From Arthrobacter sp. H16F315 (lineage in GTDB: Bacteria > Actinomycetota > Actinomycetes > Actinomycetales > Micrococcaceae), in assembly GCF_024124825.1 (NCBI RefSeq), contig NZ_JAMXSS010000002.1, positions 3,596,001 through 3,660,000 of the forward strand: a stretch of 64,000 bases of DNA. The letters are read 5' to 3'. The notes under the pieces are model-generated. The model was not told the DNA's origin. It searched no databases and saw only the letters and a program-made list of their open reading frames with translations. Shown here one piece after another: positions 1 through 9,465 of this stretch (position 1 is the first letter of the stretch; each line of letters begins with the position of its first letter). A program made the position numbers and the translations under genes.

Positions 1-1
1 G

Positions 2-910
2 CTATGCATTGCCACCACCGCCTACGGTATGCGGCGCTGGTGTGAGGCCGCGGACAGCTTCGGGATCGGCGAACAGCTACTGGAAACCCTCGGCGCCACC
101 CGGATGTTTGTCCGCGGCCCCAAGGCCCGCGGTGCCGTCCGCGCGGCCGGCCTGGCCGACGTCGGGATCAGCAGCGACGAGACCACCGCGACGCTGGTGG
201 ACATGCTCCTGGCCGAGGGGGTACGCGGCAAAACCGTGGCGGTCCAGCTGCACGGCTACACCGATTCCCGCCAGCTCGAGCGCCTCCGGATGTCCGGCGC
301 CACGGTGTTGACTGTCACCCCGTACCGCTGGGTCAAGCCCGACGGCGCCGACCGGCTGCCACGACTCATCGAAGCCGCGTGCAGCCGCAACCTGGACGTG
401 CTGACCTTCACCAGCGCCCCCGCCGTGGATGCCATGTGGAGCACCGCGCACGAGATGGGCGTTTACAGGGAACTCGTGGAGAGCCTGAAGACCACTGTCG
501 CCACCGCAGTGGTCGGTCCCATTACGGCGCAGCCGCTGATCGATGCCGGGCTGCAGCCGCTGGTCCCGGACCGGTTCCGGCTGGGCGCCCTGATCCGGCT
601 CGTGGTGGAGCACCTTGCCCTCAACCACGTCCGCCGGCTGGACACCGTCTCGGGCCGGGTGGAACTCCGCGGCCGCTCCCTGCGGATCGATGGTGGTCCG
701 GTCGAGCTGGCTCCCGCCCAGCTGCTGCTGCTGCGGGCGCTGCTGGGCGCCGGCGGCGCTGTGCTGTCCCGCGAGTCACTCTCCGAGCTGTTGGGACTCC
801 GCGGTTCCGTACACGCCCTGGACATGACCGTCAGCAGACTGCGCTCCGCCCTGCCCGATGGCCGGCTGGTGGAAACCGTGGTGAAGCGCGGCTACCGGAT
901 CGGCGTGTGA
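2..910 (+). CDS. Uroporphyrinogen-III synthase with C-terminal winged helix (5' end outside window)
   Basis: HemD-type protein that would cyclise hydroxymethylbilane to uroporphyrinogen III, the precursor of haem and sirohaem. The frame is open from the first bases, so the start lies left of the window; about 302 residues are visible. The first ~210 residues have the two-lobe HemD pattern (TTAYGMRRW, QLHGYTDSRQ, TFTSAPAVDAMW, VVGPITAQPL). The last ~75 residues form a winged helix like the DNA-binding end of OmpR-type regulators (LAPAQLLLLRALL, LDMTVSRLRSALP, VKRGYRIGV). This fusion is common in actinobacteria beside nitrite/nitrate assimilation genes, which fits the oxidoreductase that follows 149 bp downstream. 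It may act as an enzyme, a regulator or both. The family call is firm; the split of roles is inference. Confidence 0.88.
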   Translation, partial: LCIATTAYGMRRWCEAADSFGIGEQLLETLGATRMFVRGPKARGAVRAAGLADVGISSDETTATLVDMLLAEGVRGKTVAVQLHGYTDSRQLERLRMSGATVLTVTPYRWVKPDGADRLPRLIEAACSRNLDVLTFTSAPAVDAMWSTAHEMGVYRELVESLKTTVATAVVGPITAQPLIDAGLQPLVPDRFRLGALIRLVVEHLALNHVRRLDTVSGRVELRGRSLRIDGGPVELAPAQLLLLRALLGAGGAVLSRESLSELLGLRGSVHALDMTVSRLRSALPDGRLVETVVKRGYRIGV

Positions 911-929
911 CGCACGCCATTACCGGCTG

Positions 930-945
930 GTAAACATTGGGAAAC
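930..945 (+). promoter_or_regulatory. Possible GlnR-like half-box
   Basis: GTAAA, six bases, GAAAC matches the actinobacterial GlnR consensus gTnAC-n6-GaAAC at all but one informative position. It lies about 115 bp before the FAD oxidoreductase start, where a nitrogen-control site would make sense. Only one a/b pair is visible, so this is weak. Confidence 0.2.
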
Positions 946-1059
946 GGAACCCGAAAATCCGGCAACACCGGTGAAACACCCCGGAAAGATCGCCCGCCTA
1001 GGCTGGGGACCATCAAGGACTCCGGCCACACCACCGGCCGCCATCGAAAGGGCCTCACC

Positions 1060-1920
1060 ATGTCCGCCAGTTCCGCCGTTCCTGCTCCGTCAGCTGCCCG
1101 TCCCCGGATCGTTATTGCCGGCGCCGGCCCCGCCGCGCAGGCCCTGGTCCGCCAGCTCACACGGACCCCGTTCGCCGGCGGGATTACAGTGCTGAGCAAT
1201 CGAGATGATGCTTCCGGGCAGTTGCTGGAACTCGCGGCCCTCCCGCAGGTTTCCGTGCGGCTTGGCCAGCCGGCGAGCTACATCGACCCGGACAGCCGCT
1301 GCGTCACAACCTCGGATGGCCTGGAATTCAACTACGACCACCTGGTGATCGCGACCGGGTCCTCGCCCGCCGGCGCCCCGCTCCCAGGTGAGGGCCGGTG
1401 CCTGAACTACGCCACCATCGATGACGCGGCCCGGCTGGGCGAGGCCGTCAGGGATATCACCCGCGTCCTGGGCCGCAGGCCCCTGGGGATCCTGGTTGGC
1501 ACCGGGACCGCCGCGGGTCAGGCCGAGGCTGTGTTGCGCGCCCGTGGTATCCGCCCCATCCGCACCACGCGGCGCCCGGCCTCCGTGGTACCCAACCTTG
1601 CCGGTTCCACACCCCCCGCCGGCGGTCTTGTGTTCGAGGACGGCTCCGTGATGGCCGCGGACCTGGTGGTTCTGGCCGAGGAACCGATTGCCCGTGACGC
1701 CCTCGCGGTCAGTGCCGGGCTCACCACAGCACGGCACGGCGGCATCGTCATCGGCCGCGACTTCCGCACGTCCGTGCCTGGAATCTGGGCCATCGGGGAC
1801 GCCGCAGTGTTCGAAGGCGTGCGCTTGGGGCTGCTGGTGGCCGCTTCCTCCGCCGCTTCCGTGTGTGCCTCGCAACTGCTTCAGGACGGCCTGCCGGAGT
1901 TCCTCTCGGAGGCCGCCTGA
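1060..1920 (+). CDS. NAD(P)/FAD-dependent oxidoreductase, NirB N-terminal-like
   Basis: A 286-residue flavoprotein of the Pyr_redox_2 family. The N-terminal FAD fold is visible as [17 protein letters not shown] (residues ~19-35), followed by the ATG motif ([17 protein letters not shown]) and the C-terminal FAD-contact motif [11 protein letters not shown] near residue 243. It is much shorter than NirB and lacks any [4Fe-4S]/sirohaem or BFD-like part, so it cannot reduce nitrite by itself. It may pass electrons to a partner. The start at 1060 is chosen because GAAAGG sits 8 bases before it and the FAD motif then falls at the expected distance; an in-frame upstream extension has no conserved sequence. 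Its neighbour is the HemD-winged-helix gene on the same strand. Confidence 0.75.
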   Translation: MSASSAVPAPSAARPRIVIAGAGPAAQALVRQLTRTPFAGGITVLSNRDDASGQLLELAALPQVSVRLGQPASYIDPDSRCVTTSDGLEFNYDHLVIATGSSPAGAPLPGEGRCLNYATIDDAARLGEAVRDITRVLGRRPLGILVGTGTAAGQAEAVLRARGIRPIRTTRRPASVVPNLAGSTPPAGGLVFEDGSVMAADLVVLAEEPIARDALAVSAGLTTARHGGIVIGRDFRTSVPGIWAIGDAAVFEGVRLGLLVAASSAASVCASQLLQDGLPEFLSEAA

Positions 1921-2087
1921 ACCATTGCCGGCCTGCTGGGCGGACGCCCGCGGGCGACGGTCCTGTTGTGGCAAGATGGACACCTGAGAAGCGACGAAGA
2001 ATGCGGTGCCTGCAGGCCCACAAGGCCCCCGAAGGGACAACTCAGGGGCTAAATCCCAGTCCCAGGCCCGCCAGGAAAGGGACCACC

Positions 2088-2773
2088 ATGAGCGACGAAG
2101 CCGCGAACATTGCCTCCTACATCGACCACACCCTGCTCAAGCCGGAGGCCAGCGAAGCTGAGATCCTCTCGGTCTGTGCCGAGGCCGCCGAGTATCGGTT
2201 CAAGTCTGTGTGCGTCAACCCGGTCTGGGTCAAGACGGTCAAAAAAGGCCTTGAAGGGAACAGACGTGCTCACGTGCTCAGTCGTCGGCTTCCCCCCTCG
2301 GTGCCACCCCCAGCGACGTCAAGGCCTTTGAGGCCCGCGGCGCCGTGCTGGACGGTGCCGAAGAAGTCGACATGGTGATCAACATTGCCGCGGCCCGGGC
2401 CAATGACAAGGGCGCCCTGGCCGATGACATCCGGGCTGTGGCCACCGCAGTGCATGACGGCGGCGCGATCCTGAAGGTCATCATCGAAACCGCCCTGCTT
2501 GACGACGCCCAGAAGGTGCTCGCCTGCGAAGCGGCCGTCGAGGCCGGCGCCGATTTTGTGAAGACCTCCACCGGCTTCAACGGTGGCGGCGCCACCGTTG
2601 CGGACGTCGCGCTGATGCGCCGCGCGGTGGGCCCTGACCTCGGAGTCAAGGCCTCGGGCGGGGTGCGTTCGCTCGCCGATGCACGGGCTATGATTGCTGC
2701 AGGTGCAACACGTATTGGCGCCAGCTCCGGAATCGCGATCGTCAACGGTGAACAGGGTTCGTCCGCGTACTGA
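2088..2773 (+). CDS. deoC: Deoxyribose-phosphate aldolase, broken by two frameshifts in this sequence
   Basis: DeoC cleaves 2-deoxy-D-ribose 5-phosphate to glyceraldehyde 3-phosphate and acetaldehyde in deoxynucleoside breakdown. The N-terminal part ([26 protein letters not shown]) is in one frame and the catalytic part ([17 protein letters not shown] with the Schiff-base lysine, VKASGGVRS) is two frames away. A short middle piece ([13 protein letters not shown]) is in the third frame. The breaks fall at the A6 run 2241-2246 and the C6 run 2292-2297, each needing one base removed; the repaired gene is 684 bp (227 residues), the normal family length. ATG at 2088 follows AAAGGGACC. Two homopolymer indels 50 bp apart with all catalytic residues preserved look like sequencing error rather than gene decay, but real inactivation cannot be excluded. 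Confidence 0.88.
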
Positions 2774-2830
2774 TCCGCTCCGGCAGCCGCCACAGTTTTG
2801 AGCCCTACGGGGCCGAGGAGGAACGAACGA

Positions 2831-3064
2831 ATGTCCAGCAATACCGCCAAGACCCAGCAGACGCCGCAGAACGAGAACAGCCTCGGTTCCACCATCATTT
2901 TGTTTGTCGTGATGATGGTCCTCTTTGGCGGTTCCCTGTACTCGCTGAACTTCCTGACGCTGGGCAACCCGTGGCCGATGGTAGCCTGCCTGGTCCTGTT
3001 CGCCGCGGCGTTCTGGATCCCGCAGACGATTCTTGGCCGCTCGGACTCCGCCGGCGAAAACTAA
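2831..3064 (+). CDS. Small two-span membrane protein, unknown function
   Basis: 77 residues: a polar, Gln/Asn-rich start of about 20 residues, then two hydrophobic segments (~22-42 and ~50-67) joined by a short loop with Asn-Pro-Trp-Pro, and a charged tail. A strong ribosome site GAGGAGGAA at 2815-2823 decides the start at 2831. It lies 57 bp after deoC and before a strong terminator, so it may be co-transcribed with deoC. I recognise no named family; small proteins of this kind are common in Micrococcaceae. Confidence 0.72.
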   Translation: MSSNTAKTQQTPQNENSLGSTIILFVVMMVLFGGSLYSLNFLTLGNPWPMVACLVLFAAAFWIPQTILGRSDSAGEN

Positions 3065-3082
3065 GGCTGTACCGGACTTTTA

Positions 3083-3116
3083 CGGCTGAAGCCCCGGATC
3101 TCCGGGGCTTCAGCCG
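3083..3116. terminator. Bidirectional hairpin terminator
   Basis: A perfect 16-bp inverted repeat (CGGCTGAAGCCCCGGA and its complement) with a 2-base loop lies between the convergent small membrane protein gene and the hydrolase gene. The U-tract is poor on both sides, which is usual in actinobacteria. Confidence 0.8.
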
Positions 3117-3134
3117 TTCGAATCCAGGTGTCCG

Positions 3135-3968
3135 TCAGGCCCCGGCAAGCAGTCCGATCAGGCTCTTGGTGAGCCCGGTGCCCAGCGCGGCCGCGGCGGG
3201 CCAGTGCTCCCTGGCCAGGGCCAGCGCGGCGCCGAACATCCCGATCATGGCATAGGCGCTGACCGGGATCAGGATGAACCATTCGCGGCGTGAACCGGCG
3301 CGGCCCAGCAGCGGGATGGAGAACGCGCCGTTGGCCCTCCAGACGTTCTTGAGCAGCGGCAGTTTGCGCAGGAACTTCGGCGGTTTGACCACTATCGGCC
3401 AGAGCAGCGGCACTCCCCCGGTGGTGATCATGTCCCCGACAATGTGCACCAGCACGCCGGTCAGCATCGAGACCGGGAGCCAGCTCCACTGGTGCGGCGC
3501 GAACCAGGTCACCAGCCCGGCCATCGTGAGGGCGAAGACCCAGTTGCTGATCCAACCGTACTTCGGGAAGAGCTTCAGCGCCTTCGCGGCGATATTGATC
3601 ATAAACATACACAGCAGTCCGGCGCCCACCGACAGCAGGCCCCAGTCCGTCTGAAGCTGGAGTTGCCCGGCCAGCGCCGCGATCAGCACAAAAAACGCCG
3701 CACCGAGCAGCGAATGGGTGCCCTGCCGGTGCCCGCCGGAGACGTTCTCGATGCCGACCGCGATTATGTTCGACAGCGGCGGCAGCGAGTGCGCCACAGT
3801 GCTGGAGCGGTGGTCCCAGTCGCAGACAAGTGCTGTTCCCGCCGTCGCCATCCCGCCGATCACAATCCCGGTCGCGTCGAGCGGATACCAGCCCATCGCG
3901 TAGGGGCCAGTTGACGCAACGGCAACCCACGCCGCGGCTCCCGACGCGGCGTGGTGTCCTCCCATCAC
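3135..3968 (-). CDS. Membrane-bound metal-dependent hydrolase, YdjM/DUF457 family
   Basis: A 277-residue integral membrane protein matching the LexA-regulated YdjM-type putative hydrolases. Family signs are the N-terminal MGGHHAASGAAAW, DWDHRSSTVAHSLPPLS and GGHRQGTHSLLG, with His/Asp residues that may bind metal between about six hydrophobic segments, then HIVGDMITTGGVPLLWP. The physiological substrate of the family is unknown. The start is GTG at 3968 or ATG at 3965; both lie within 10 bases of the mfd stop, so it is probably translated in an operon with mfd. The association with a transcription-repair gene is noteworthy because the E. coli relative is SOS-controlled, but no SOS box is visible here. 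Confidence 0.8.
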   Translation of the reverse strand: MMGGHHAASGAAAWVAVASTGPYAMGWYPLDATGIVIGGMATAGTALVCDWDHRSSTVAHSLPPLSNIIAVGIENVSGGHRQGTHSLLGAAFFVLIAALAGQLQLQTDWGLLSVGAGLLCMFMINIAAKALKLFPKYGWISNWVFALTMAGLVTWFAPHQWSWLPVSMLTGVLVHIVGDMITTGGVPLLWPIVVKPPKFLRKLPLLKNVWRANGAFSIPLLGRAGSRREWFILIPVSAYAMIGMFGAALALAREHWPAAAALGTGLTKSLIGLLAGA

Positions 3969-3971
3969 CGG

Positions 3972-6900
3972 CTACGTCACCGCCGGCGCGGCAGATAGTG
4001 GTGCGTCGGAGAAGATGTTGCGGATGACGCCGTTGGCCCATTCGAGGATCTCGGCGTCCTGCAGGTCCCGGCCGCCGATCCGGGCGGTCTTCGGCTTCGG
4101 GATGAGCACCGCGTCCAGGGCCGGCTTGGACTGTGCTCCGGGGTACATCCGGGTGAGCCGCATGAGTTTGGACTCCGGCAGCTGCGCCGGGGAGAACTTG
4201 ATGAAATTGCCCTGCAGGGCCACGTCGGACAGCCCGGCCTCGCGGGCCCCCACCCGGAAGCGGGCAACGTCGATCAGGTTCGTCGCCGGCAGCGGCAGCT
4301 CGCCGTAGCGGTCCACCAGCTCGGCGAGCACCTCATCTATCGCCGCGTAGGTAATCGCCCCGGCGAGCTTCCGGTATGCCTCGAGGCGCAGCCGTTCGCC
4401 CGGCACGTAGTCGTGCGGCAGGTGCGCATTGACCGGCAGCTCGATCTTCATTTCCGCGGCTTTCTCCTCGGCCTCGCCGCGGTATTCCGCGACTGCCTCG
4501 CCGACCAGGCGGATATAGAGGTCGAAGCCAACGCCCTGGATATGGCCGGACTGTTCCCCGCCCAGGAGGTTGCCGGCCCCGCGGATCTCAAGGTCCTTCA
4601 TGGCCAGCTGCATGCCGGCGCCAAGCTCGTTGTGGGCGGCAACGGCCTTGAGCCGTTCCAGCGCCACCTCGCCCAGCGGCTTTTCCACGGGATACAGGAA
4701 GTATGCGTAGGCCCGTTCCCGGCCGCGGCCCACCCGTCCGCGCAGCTGGTGCAGCTGCGAGAGCCCATACTTGTCCGCCCCGTCCACGATCAGCGTGTTG
4801 GCGTTGGAGATGTCCAGGCCGGTCTCGATGATGGTGGTGCAGACCAGCACGTCGAAGCGTTTTTCCCAGAAGTCCACGATGATCTGTTCAAGCCGGCTCT
4901 CGGACATCTGCCCGTGCGCCACCTCCACCCGGGCTTCCGGGACAAGCTCGCGGATCTTCGCCGCGGTGCGGTCGATGCTGGAGACCCGGTTGTGCACCAG
5001 GAACACCTGGCCTTCGCGCATCAGCTCGCGGCGGATCGCTGCGGACGTCTGCTTGTCCGTGTACGGGCCGACATACGTCAGGACCGGGTGGCGTTCCTCC
5101 GGCGGGGTGGCCAGCGTCGAGGTCTCGCGGATTCCCGTCAACGACATCTCCAGGGTCCGGGGAATCGGGGTGGCGCTCATGGCCAGAACGTCCACGTTGG
5201 TGCGCATCTTTTTGAGCGCCTCCTTGTGTTCGACGCCGAAGCGCTGCTCCTCGTCCACGATCACGAGGCCCAGGTCCTTAAACGCGAAGTCCTTGGAGAG
5301 CAGCCGGTGGGTCCCGATCACCACGTCCACGGAACCGACCTTAACGCCCTCGGCTGTTTCCTTCGCTTCCTTGCCGCTCTGGAAACGGGACAGCGGCCTG
5401 ACCACCAGCGGGAACCCGGAGAACCGCTCGGTAAACGTTTCATAGTGCTGCTGGGCAAGCAGCGTCGTCGGCACCAGTACGGCCACCTGCTTGCCGTCCT
5501 GGACGGCTTTGAATGCCGCCCGCACCGCTATCTCGGTCTTACCGTAGCCAACATCACCGGAGATCAGCCGGTCCATCGGGATCTCCCGCTCCATGTCGGC
5601 CTTGACCTCGTTGATGGTGGTCAGCTGGTCCGGGGTCTCCACATACGGGAACGCTTCCTCAAGTTCGCGCTGCCACGGGGTGTCCGCGCCGAAGGCGTAC
5701 CCGCGGGAGGCCATCCGGGCCGAGTAGAGCCGGATCAGCTCGCCGGCGATCTCCTTGACCGCCTTGCGGGCCTTGGACTTGGTGCTTGCCCAGTCAGCGC
5801 CGCCCATCTTGCTCAGCGCCGGGGTGTCCCCGCCGACGTAGCGGGTGACCTGGTCAAGCTGGTCAGTGGGGACAAAAAGCCGGTCGCCCGGGGCGCCGCG
5901 CTTGGACGGCGCGTATTCGAGCACCAGGTACTCGCGCACCCCGTCGCCGCCGCCGGCCACCTTGCGCTGGATCAGCTCCACGAACCGGCCGATGCCGTGT
6001 TGTTCGTGGACTACGGAGTCACCGGCCACCAACTGCAGCGGATCGACGGCGTTCCGCCGCTTGGACGGCATCCGGCGCATGTCCTTGGTGGACCCCGCGG
6101 ACGTCCGGCCCAGCAGGTCGGCCTCGGTCAGCAGCGCAACCTTGAGCGGGTCCAGGACAAAACCGCGTCCGACGGCGGCCGTTGTCACCTCGATCAGCCC
6201 TGCCTGGGGGTCCTCGTCCAGGGCGTCGACCCGGGCGCAGGGAATGTTGTGGTCGTGGAAGAGTTCCGCGAGCCGCTGGGCCGGGCCGGGGCCTTCCGTG
6301 ACCACAACGATCCGCCACTGCCCGCGCACCCGGGAGCCGATGAAGTCCATCATTTCGGCGACGTCGCCCTGGTAGCCGCGGGGTTCGCGGGCGTGCAGGT
6401 TCAGCACGTCGACGTCGGGCAGCAATTCCTCGTCGGTGGCCAGCGAGGTGATCGACCACCAGGACACCTCGTGTGCCAGGGCAGCGGTACGGGTTTCCGT
6501 GAGCGAGCGGAAACTGGCCGAGTGCAGCGCCTCGGACGCCGCGGCGCTCAAATCGAGCGGCGCGGTCCCGCCGTCAGATGCGGTGGACCATGCTGCCTCA
6601 AGGAATTCCTCATTGGTGGCTGCAAGGTCATGGGCGCGGGTCCTGACCTTCTCGGGCTCGATCACCACCGCCATGGAACCGGCCGGGAACTGGTCCAGGA
6701 ACGGCACCATGGCGTCCACGAGCACCGGGGCCAGGGACTCCATACCCTCGACGGCGATGCCTCCGGCGATTTTTTCCAGCATGTCAGCGGCGGCGGGGAG
6801 CTGCGATTTCAGTGTCGCGGCGCGGGACATCACGGCGGGGGTGATCAGAATCTCGCGGCACGGCGGGGCGTGCAGTTCGGTGGGGTGGTGCACCCCGGGC

Positions 6901-7655
6901 GCGGTGAGCGAGCGCTGGTCGGCGACGGCAAACCAACGCATTTGGTCTACTTCGTCGCCGAAGAACTCCACCCGGATGGGATGGTCCTCGGTGGGCGGGA
7001 AAACGTCAAGCATCCCGCCGCGGACGGCGAACTCACCGCGGCGGGTCACCATGTCCACCCGGGCGTAGGCGGCGTCGGCCAGGTTCCGGACGACGTCGCT
7101 GAAAGGGACCTCCTGTCCGACCTTCAGGGTGACAGGCGCCAGTTCGCCCAAGCCTGCCACGATTGGCTGGACCACGGCGCGGACCGGGGCCACCACCACG
7201 CGCAGCCTGCCGGCCGTGGTTGATTCGGGATGTGCCAGCCGGCGCAGTACCGACAGGCGCCGGCCCACAGTATCCGAGCGCGGCGAGAGCCGTTCGTGCG
7301 GGAGGGTTTCCCAGCTGGGGAACTCGGCGACGGCATCGGCAGGGAGGAAGGCCCGCAGCGCCTCGGTCAGGTCCTCGGCTTCACGGCCCGTCGCGGTGAT
7401 GGCCAGGACGACGGGCTCGGGGCCGCTGCCATCGGTGCTGCCGGCCGCCGGGGTTTCGGTGCTGGTCCCGGCCGCGGCCAGTCCGTCAGCCATTTCCGCG
7501 AGCAGGGCGGAACGCAGGCCGGCGGGGGCACTGATCTGGTAGTCCTCGCTGCGGTCCGCGAAACCGCGGGCGGCTTCGGCGCGGACGCGGGCGTAGTTCC
7601 GGTCTTCGGCAAGGACACGGCGCAGACCGGTGAGAGTGGGGCCGTTGAGGCTCAT
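3972..7655 (-). CDS. mfd: Transcription-repair coupling factor
   Basis: Mfd removes RNA polymerase stalled at DNA damage and recruits UvrA. The protein is 1,227 residues, the normal size. Visible parts in order: a UvrB-like N-terminal region, the polymerase-interaction domain near residue 543 (GDSVVHEQHGIGRFVEL), a helicase core with Walker A SGDVGYGKTEIA (~700), DEEQ box (~799), motif SATPIPRTLEMSLTGIR, and the RecG-like motif LHQLRGRVGRG, then a C-terminal TRCF domain. The start at 7655 is preceded by AGGAGC 8 bases away; an in-frame upstream extension of 61 codons lacks similarity to the family. It runs divergently from the SDR gene. In Mycobacterium mfd lies close to glmU-prs-rplY-pth; here about 46 kb separate them. 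Confidence 0.97.
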   Translation of the reverse strand: MSLNGPTLTGLRRVLAEDRNYARVRAEAARGFADRSEDYQISAPAGLRSALLAEMADGLAAAGTSTETPAAGSTDGSGPEPVVLAITATGREAEDLTEALRAFLPADAVAEFPSWETLPHERLSPRSDTVGRRLSVLRRLAHPESTTAGRLRVVVAPVRAVVQPIVAGLGELAPVTLKVGQEVPFSDVVRNLADAAYARVDMVTRRGEFAVRGGMLDVFPPTEDHPIRVEFFGDEVDQMRWFAVADQRSLTAPGVHHPTELHAPPCREILITPAVMSRAATLKSQLPAAADMLEKIAGGIAVEGMESLAPVLVDAMVPFLDQFPAGSMAVVIEPEKVRTRAHDLAATNEEFLEAAWSTASDGGTAPLDLSAAASEALHSASFRSLTETRTAALAHEVSWWSITSLATDEELLPDVDVLNLHAREPRGYQGDVAEMMDFIGSRVRGQWRIVVVTEGPGPAQRLAELFHDHNIPCARVDALDEDPQAGLIEVTTAAVGRGFVLDPLKVALLTEADLLGRTSAGSTKDMRRMPSKRRNAVDPLQLVAGDSVVHEQHGIGRFVELIQRKVAGGGDGVREYLVLEYAPSKRGAPGDRLFVPTDQLDQVTRYVGGDTPALSKMGGADWASTKSKARKAVKEIAGELIRLYSARMASRGYAFGADTPWQRELEEAFPYVETPDQLTTINEVKADMEREIPMDRLISGDVGYGKTEIAVRAAFKAVQDGKQVAVLVPTTLLAQQHYETFTERFSGFPLVVRPLSRFQSGKEAKETAEGVKVGSVDVVIGTHRLLSKDFAFKDLGLVIVDEEQRFGVEHKEALKKMRTNVDVLAMSATPIPRTLEMSLTGIRETSTLATPPEERHPVLTYVGPYTDKQTSAAIRRELMREGQVFLVHNRVSSIDRTAAKIRELVPEARVEVAHGQMSESRLEQIIVDFWEKRFDVLVCTTIIETGLDISNANTLIVDGADKYGLSQLHQLRGRVGRGRERAYAYFLYPVEKPLGEVALERLKAVAAHNELGAGMQLAMKDLEIRGAGNLLGGEQSGHIQGVGFDLYIRLVGEAVAEYRGEAEEKAAEMKIELPVNAHLPHDYVPGERLRLEAYRKLAGAITYAAIDEVLAELVDRYGELPLPATNLIDVARFRVGAREAGLSDVALQGNFIKFSPAQLPESKLMRLTRMYPGAQSKPALDAVLIPKPKTARIGGRDLQDAEILEWANGVIRNIFSDAPLSAAPAVT

Positions 7656-7882
7656 AGCTGTTGCTCCTGAAGGGATCACGGGGTGCAGGCAACACAAATA
7701 GCCGAAATTCGCGAGAATTCCGGGTACGTCCAGCCTACCGCGCAGCCCGGACACCGAGCCGCACCGAGCCGTCGCGGCAGCCCGGGTCAGAGCGGTGCCG
7801 GCTCCCGGGCTAGGCTGGCTGAATACCCGGCCGTCCAAACGGCCAGGCGCTCCGAATGGCTTAGTGACGAGAAGGAGTCAGC

Positions 7883-9418
7883 ATGACCGGCATGCCCGAA
7901 AACCAGCAGATGACATCCGCGCCCGGCACCGCTGCGAAGACGGTGCTCGTCACCGGTGCGACCGGCTATATCGGCGGCCGGCTGGTCCCCCGGCTGCTGG
8001 AAGCCGGTCACAGGGTGAAGGTCCTGGTCCGGACCCCGGCCAAAATCGCCGGCGTGCCGTGGCTGGCCGACGTCGAGGTCATCCAAAGCAGTCTTGACGA
8101 CGGCGATGCCCTGCGCGCTGCGCTGGAGGGCGTCGACGTGTTCTATTACCTCGTGCACTCAATGGCCGGCGGCGCGGGTTTCGAAGCCAAAGAAAAGGCG
8201 ATGGCCCGGACCGCTGCGCAGGCCGCGGTCGAGGCCGGTGTGGACCGGATCGTCTACCTCGGCGGCCTGCACCCCTCCGACGTCGAGCTTTCCACCCACA
8301 TGAGGTCCCGCGAGGCGGTGGGCCAGGTTTTCCTCGATAGTCCGGTTGACGCCGTCGTTTTTCAGGCAGGCGTTGTGATCGGCTCCGGTTCGGCGTCCTT
8401 CGAGATGATCCGCCACCTGTCCGAGGCGCTTCCGGTGATGCCCGCCCCGAGCTGGGTGCGCAACAAAATCGAAGCGATCGCCGTACGCGACGTGCTGCAC
8501 TACCTGCTCGGGGCGGCTTCGCTCCAGGGCCCGGTCAACCGGACCTTCGACATCGGTTGCCGGCAGGTCCTCAGCTACGCGGCCATGATGCAGGAATACG
8601 CCGCCGAAGCCGGTCTGCCCAAGCGGTTTGTCCTGGCGTTGCCGGTTCCCGCGCCCAAGCTCGCCGGCATGTGGGTAGCGTTGACCACACCCATTCCGTT
8701 GTCGATGTCGCTGCCGCTGGTGGAATCGCTGCAACACGACGCAGTCTCCCGGGAACACGACATCGACGCCGTCATCCCGCAGCCCGACGGCGGCCTAACC
8801 GACTTCCGCTCAGCCGTGTCGCTGGCGTTGGGACGGGAACGCGACGGCCAGGTGACCACCGTATGGTCCAACGCCGGGGCCGACGCGGACCCGCTGCCCA
8901 GCGACCCTGATTGGGCCGGCCACCGTGTGTACCTCGATGACCGCACCTTCAGCAGCGACGTGGCCCCACAGCATGTCTGGACCATCATCGAGGGAATCGG
9001 CGGTAAAAACGGCTGGTACTCCATGCCCTTGGCCTGGAGTGTCCGGGGCTGGATCGACAGCGTCACGGGCGGCGCCGGGCTCAGCCGCGGGCGCCGGCAC
9101 CCCCACCTGCTGGCCGAAGGCGAAGCGGTTGACTGGTGGCGGGCTGAGCGGGTGGAACGCGGCAGCCTCCTGCGGCTCCGGGCGGAAATGAGAGTCCCGG
9201 GACGTGCCTGGCTGGAGCTCTCGGTGGAGCCGGAGGGAACCGGGAGCCGTTACCGGCAGCGGGCGATCTTCTTCCCGAAGGGTCTCAGCGGGCGGCTGTA
9301 CTGGCTCGCTGTACTGCCGTTCCACAGCCTGATCTTTCCTGCCATGTCGCGAAACATCACGGCCGCGGCGAAGGCTCTCCAGGATGAGGAATCGAAGCCG
9401 GCAAGTCACACCGCGTAG
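7883..9418 (+). CDS. SDR-family NAD(P)-binding protein with C-terminal DUF2867 domain
   Basis: A 511-residue two-part protein. Residues ~20-300 form an atypical SDR/NmrA-like Rossmann domain with the glycine motif VTGATGYIGGRLVPRL and later VYLGGLHPSD and MRSREAVGQVF. Residues ~340-500 match the DUF2867 module common in actinobacterial two-domain SDR proteins (SMPLAWSVRGWIDSV, LLAEGEAVDWWRAE, FPKGLSGRLYWLAVLPFH). The first domain may bind NAD(P)(H); the substrate is unknown. GAAGGAG 5 bases before ATG 7883 sets the start. It is divergent from mfd across 227 bp with no other gene. Confidence 0.82.
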   Translation: MTGMPENQQMTSAPGTAAKTVLVTGATGYIGGRLVPRLLEAGHRVKVLVRTPAKIAGVPWLADVEVIQSSLDDGDALRAALEGVDVFYYLVHSMAGGAGFEAKEKAMARTAAQAAVEAGVDRIVYLGGLHPSDVELSTHMRSREAVGQVFLDSPVDAVVFQAGVVIGSGSASFEMIRHLSEALPVMPAPSWVRNKIEAIAVRDVLHYLLGAASLQGPVNRTFDIGCRQVLSYAAMMQEYAAEAGLPKRFVLALPVPAPKLAGMWVALTTPIPLSMSLPLVESLQHDAVSREHDIDAVIPQPDGGLTDFRSAVSLALGRERDGQVTTVWSNAGADADPLPSDPDWAGHRVYLDDRTFSSDVAPQHVWTIIEGIGGKNGWYSMPLAWSVRGWIDSVTGGAGLSRGRRHPHLLAEGEAVDWWRAERVERGSLLRLRAEMRVPGRAWLELSVEPEGTGSRYRQRAIFFPKGLSGRLYWLAVLPFHSLIFPAMSRNITAAAKALQDEESKPASHTA

Positions 9419-9465
9419 GATGTTTGGAGCCCAAACGACGAGTTCCACCCCATGGAGGACCCCCA

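Noticed and set aside
4413..7223. A 936-codon plus-strand frame opposite mfd
   Set aside because: Open only because of high GC in the mfd coding strand; composition is His/Gly/Leu-rich and matches no protein family.
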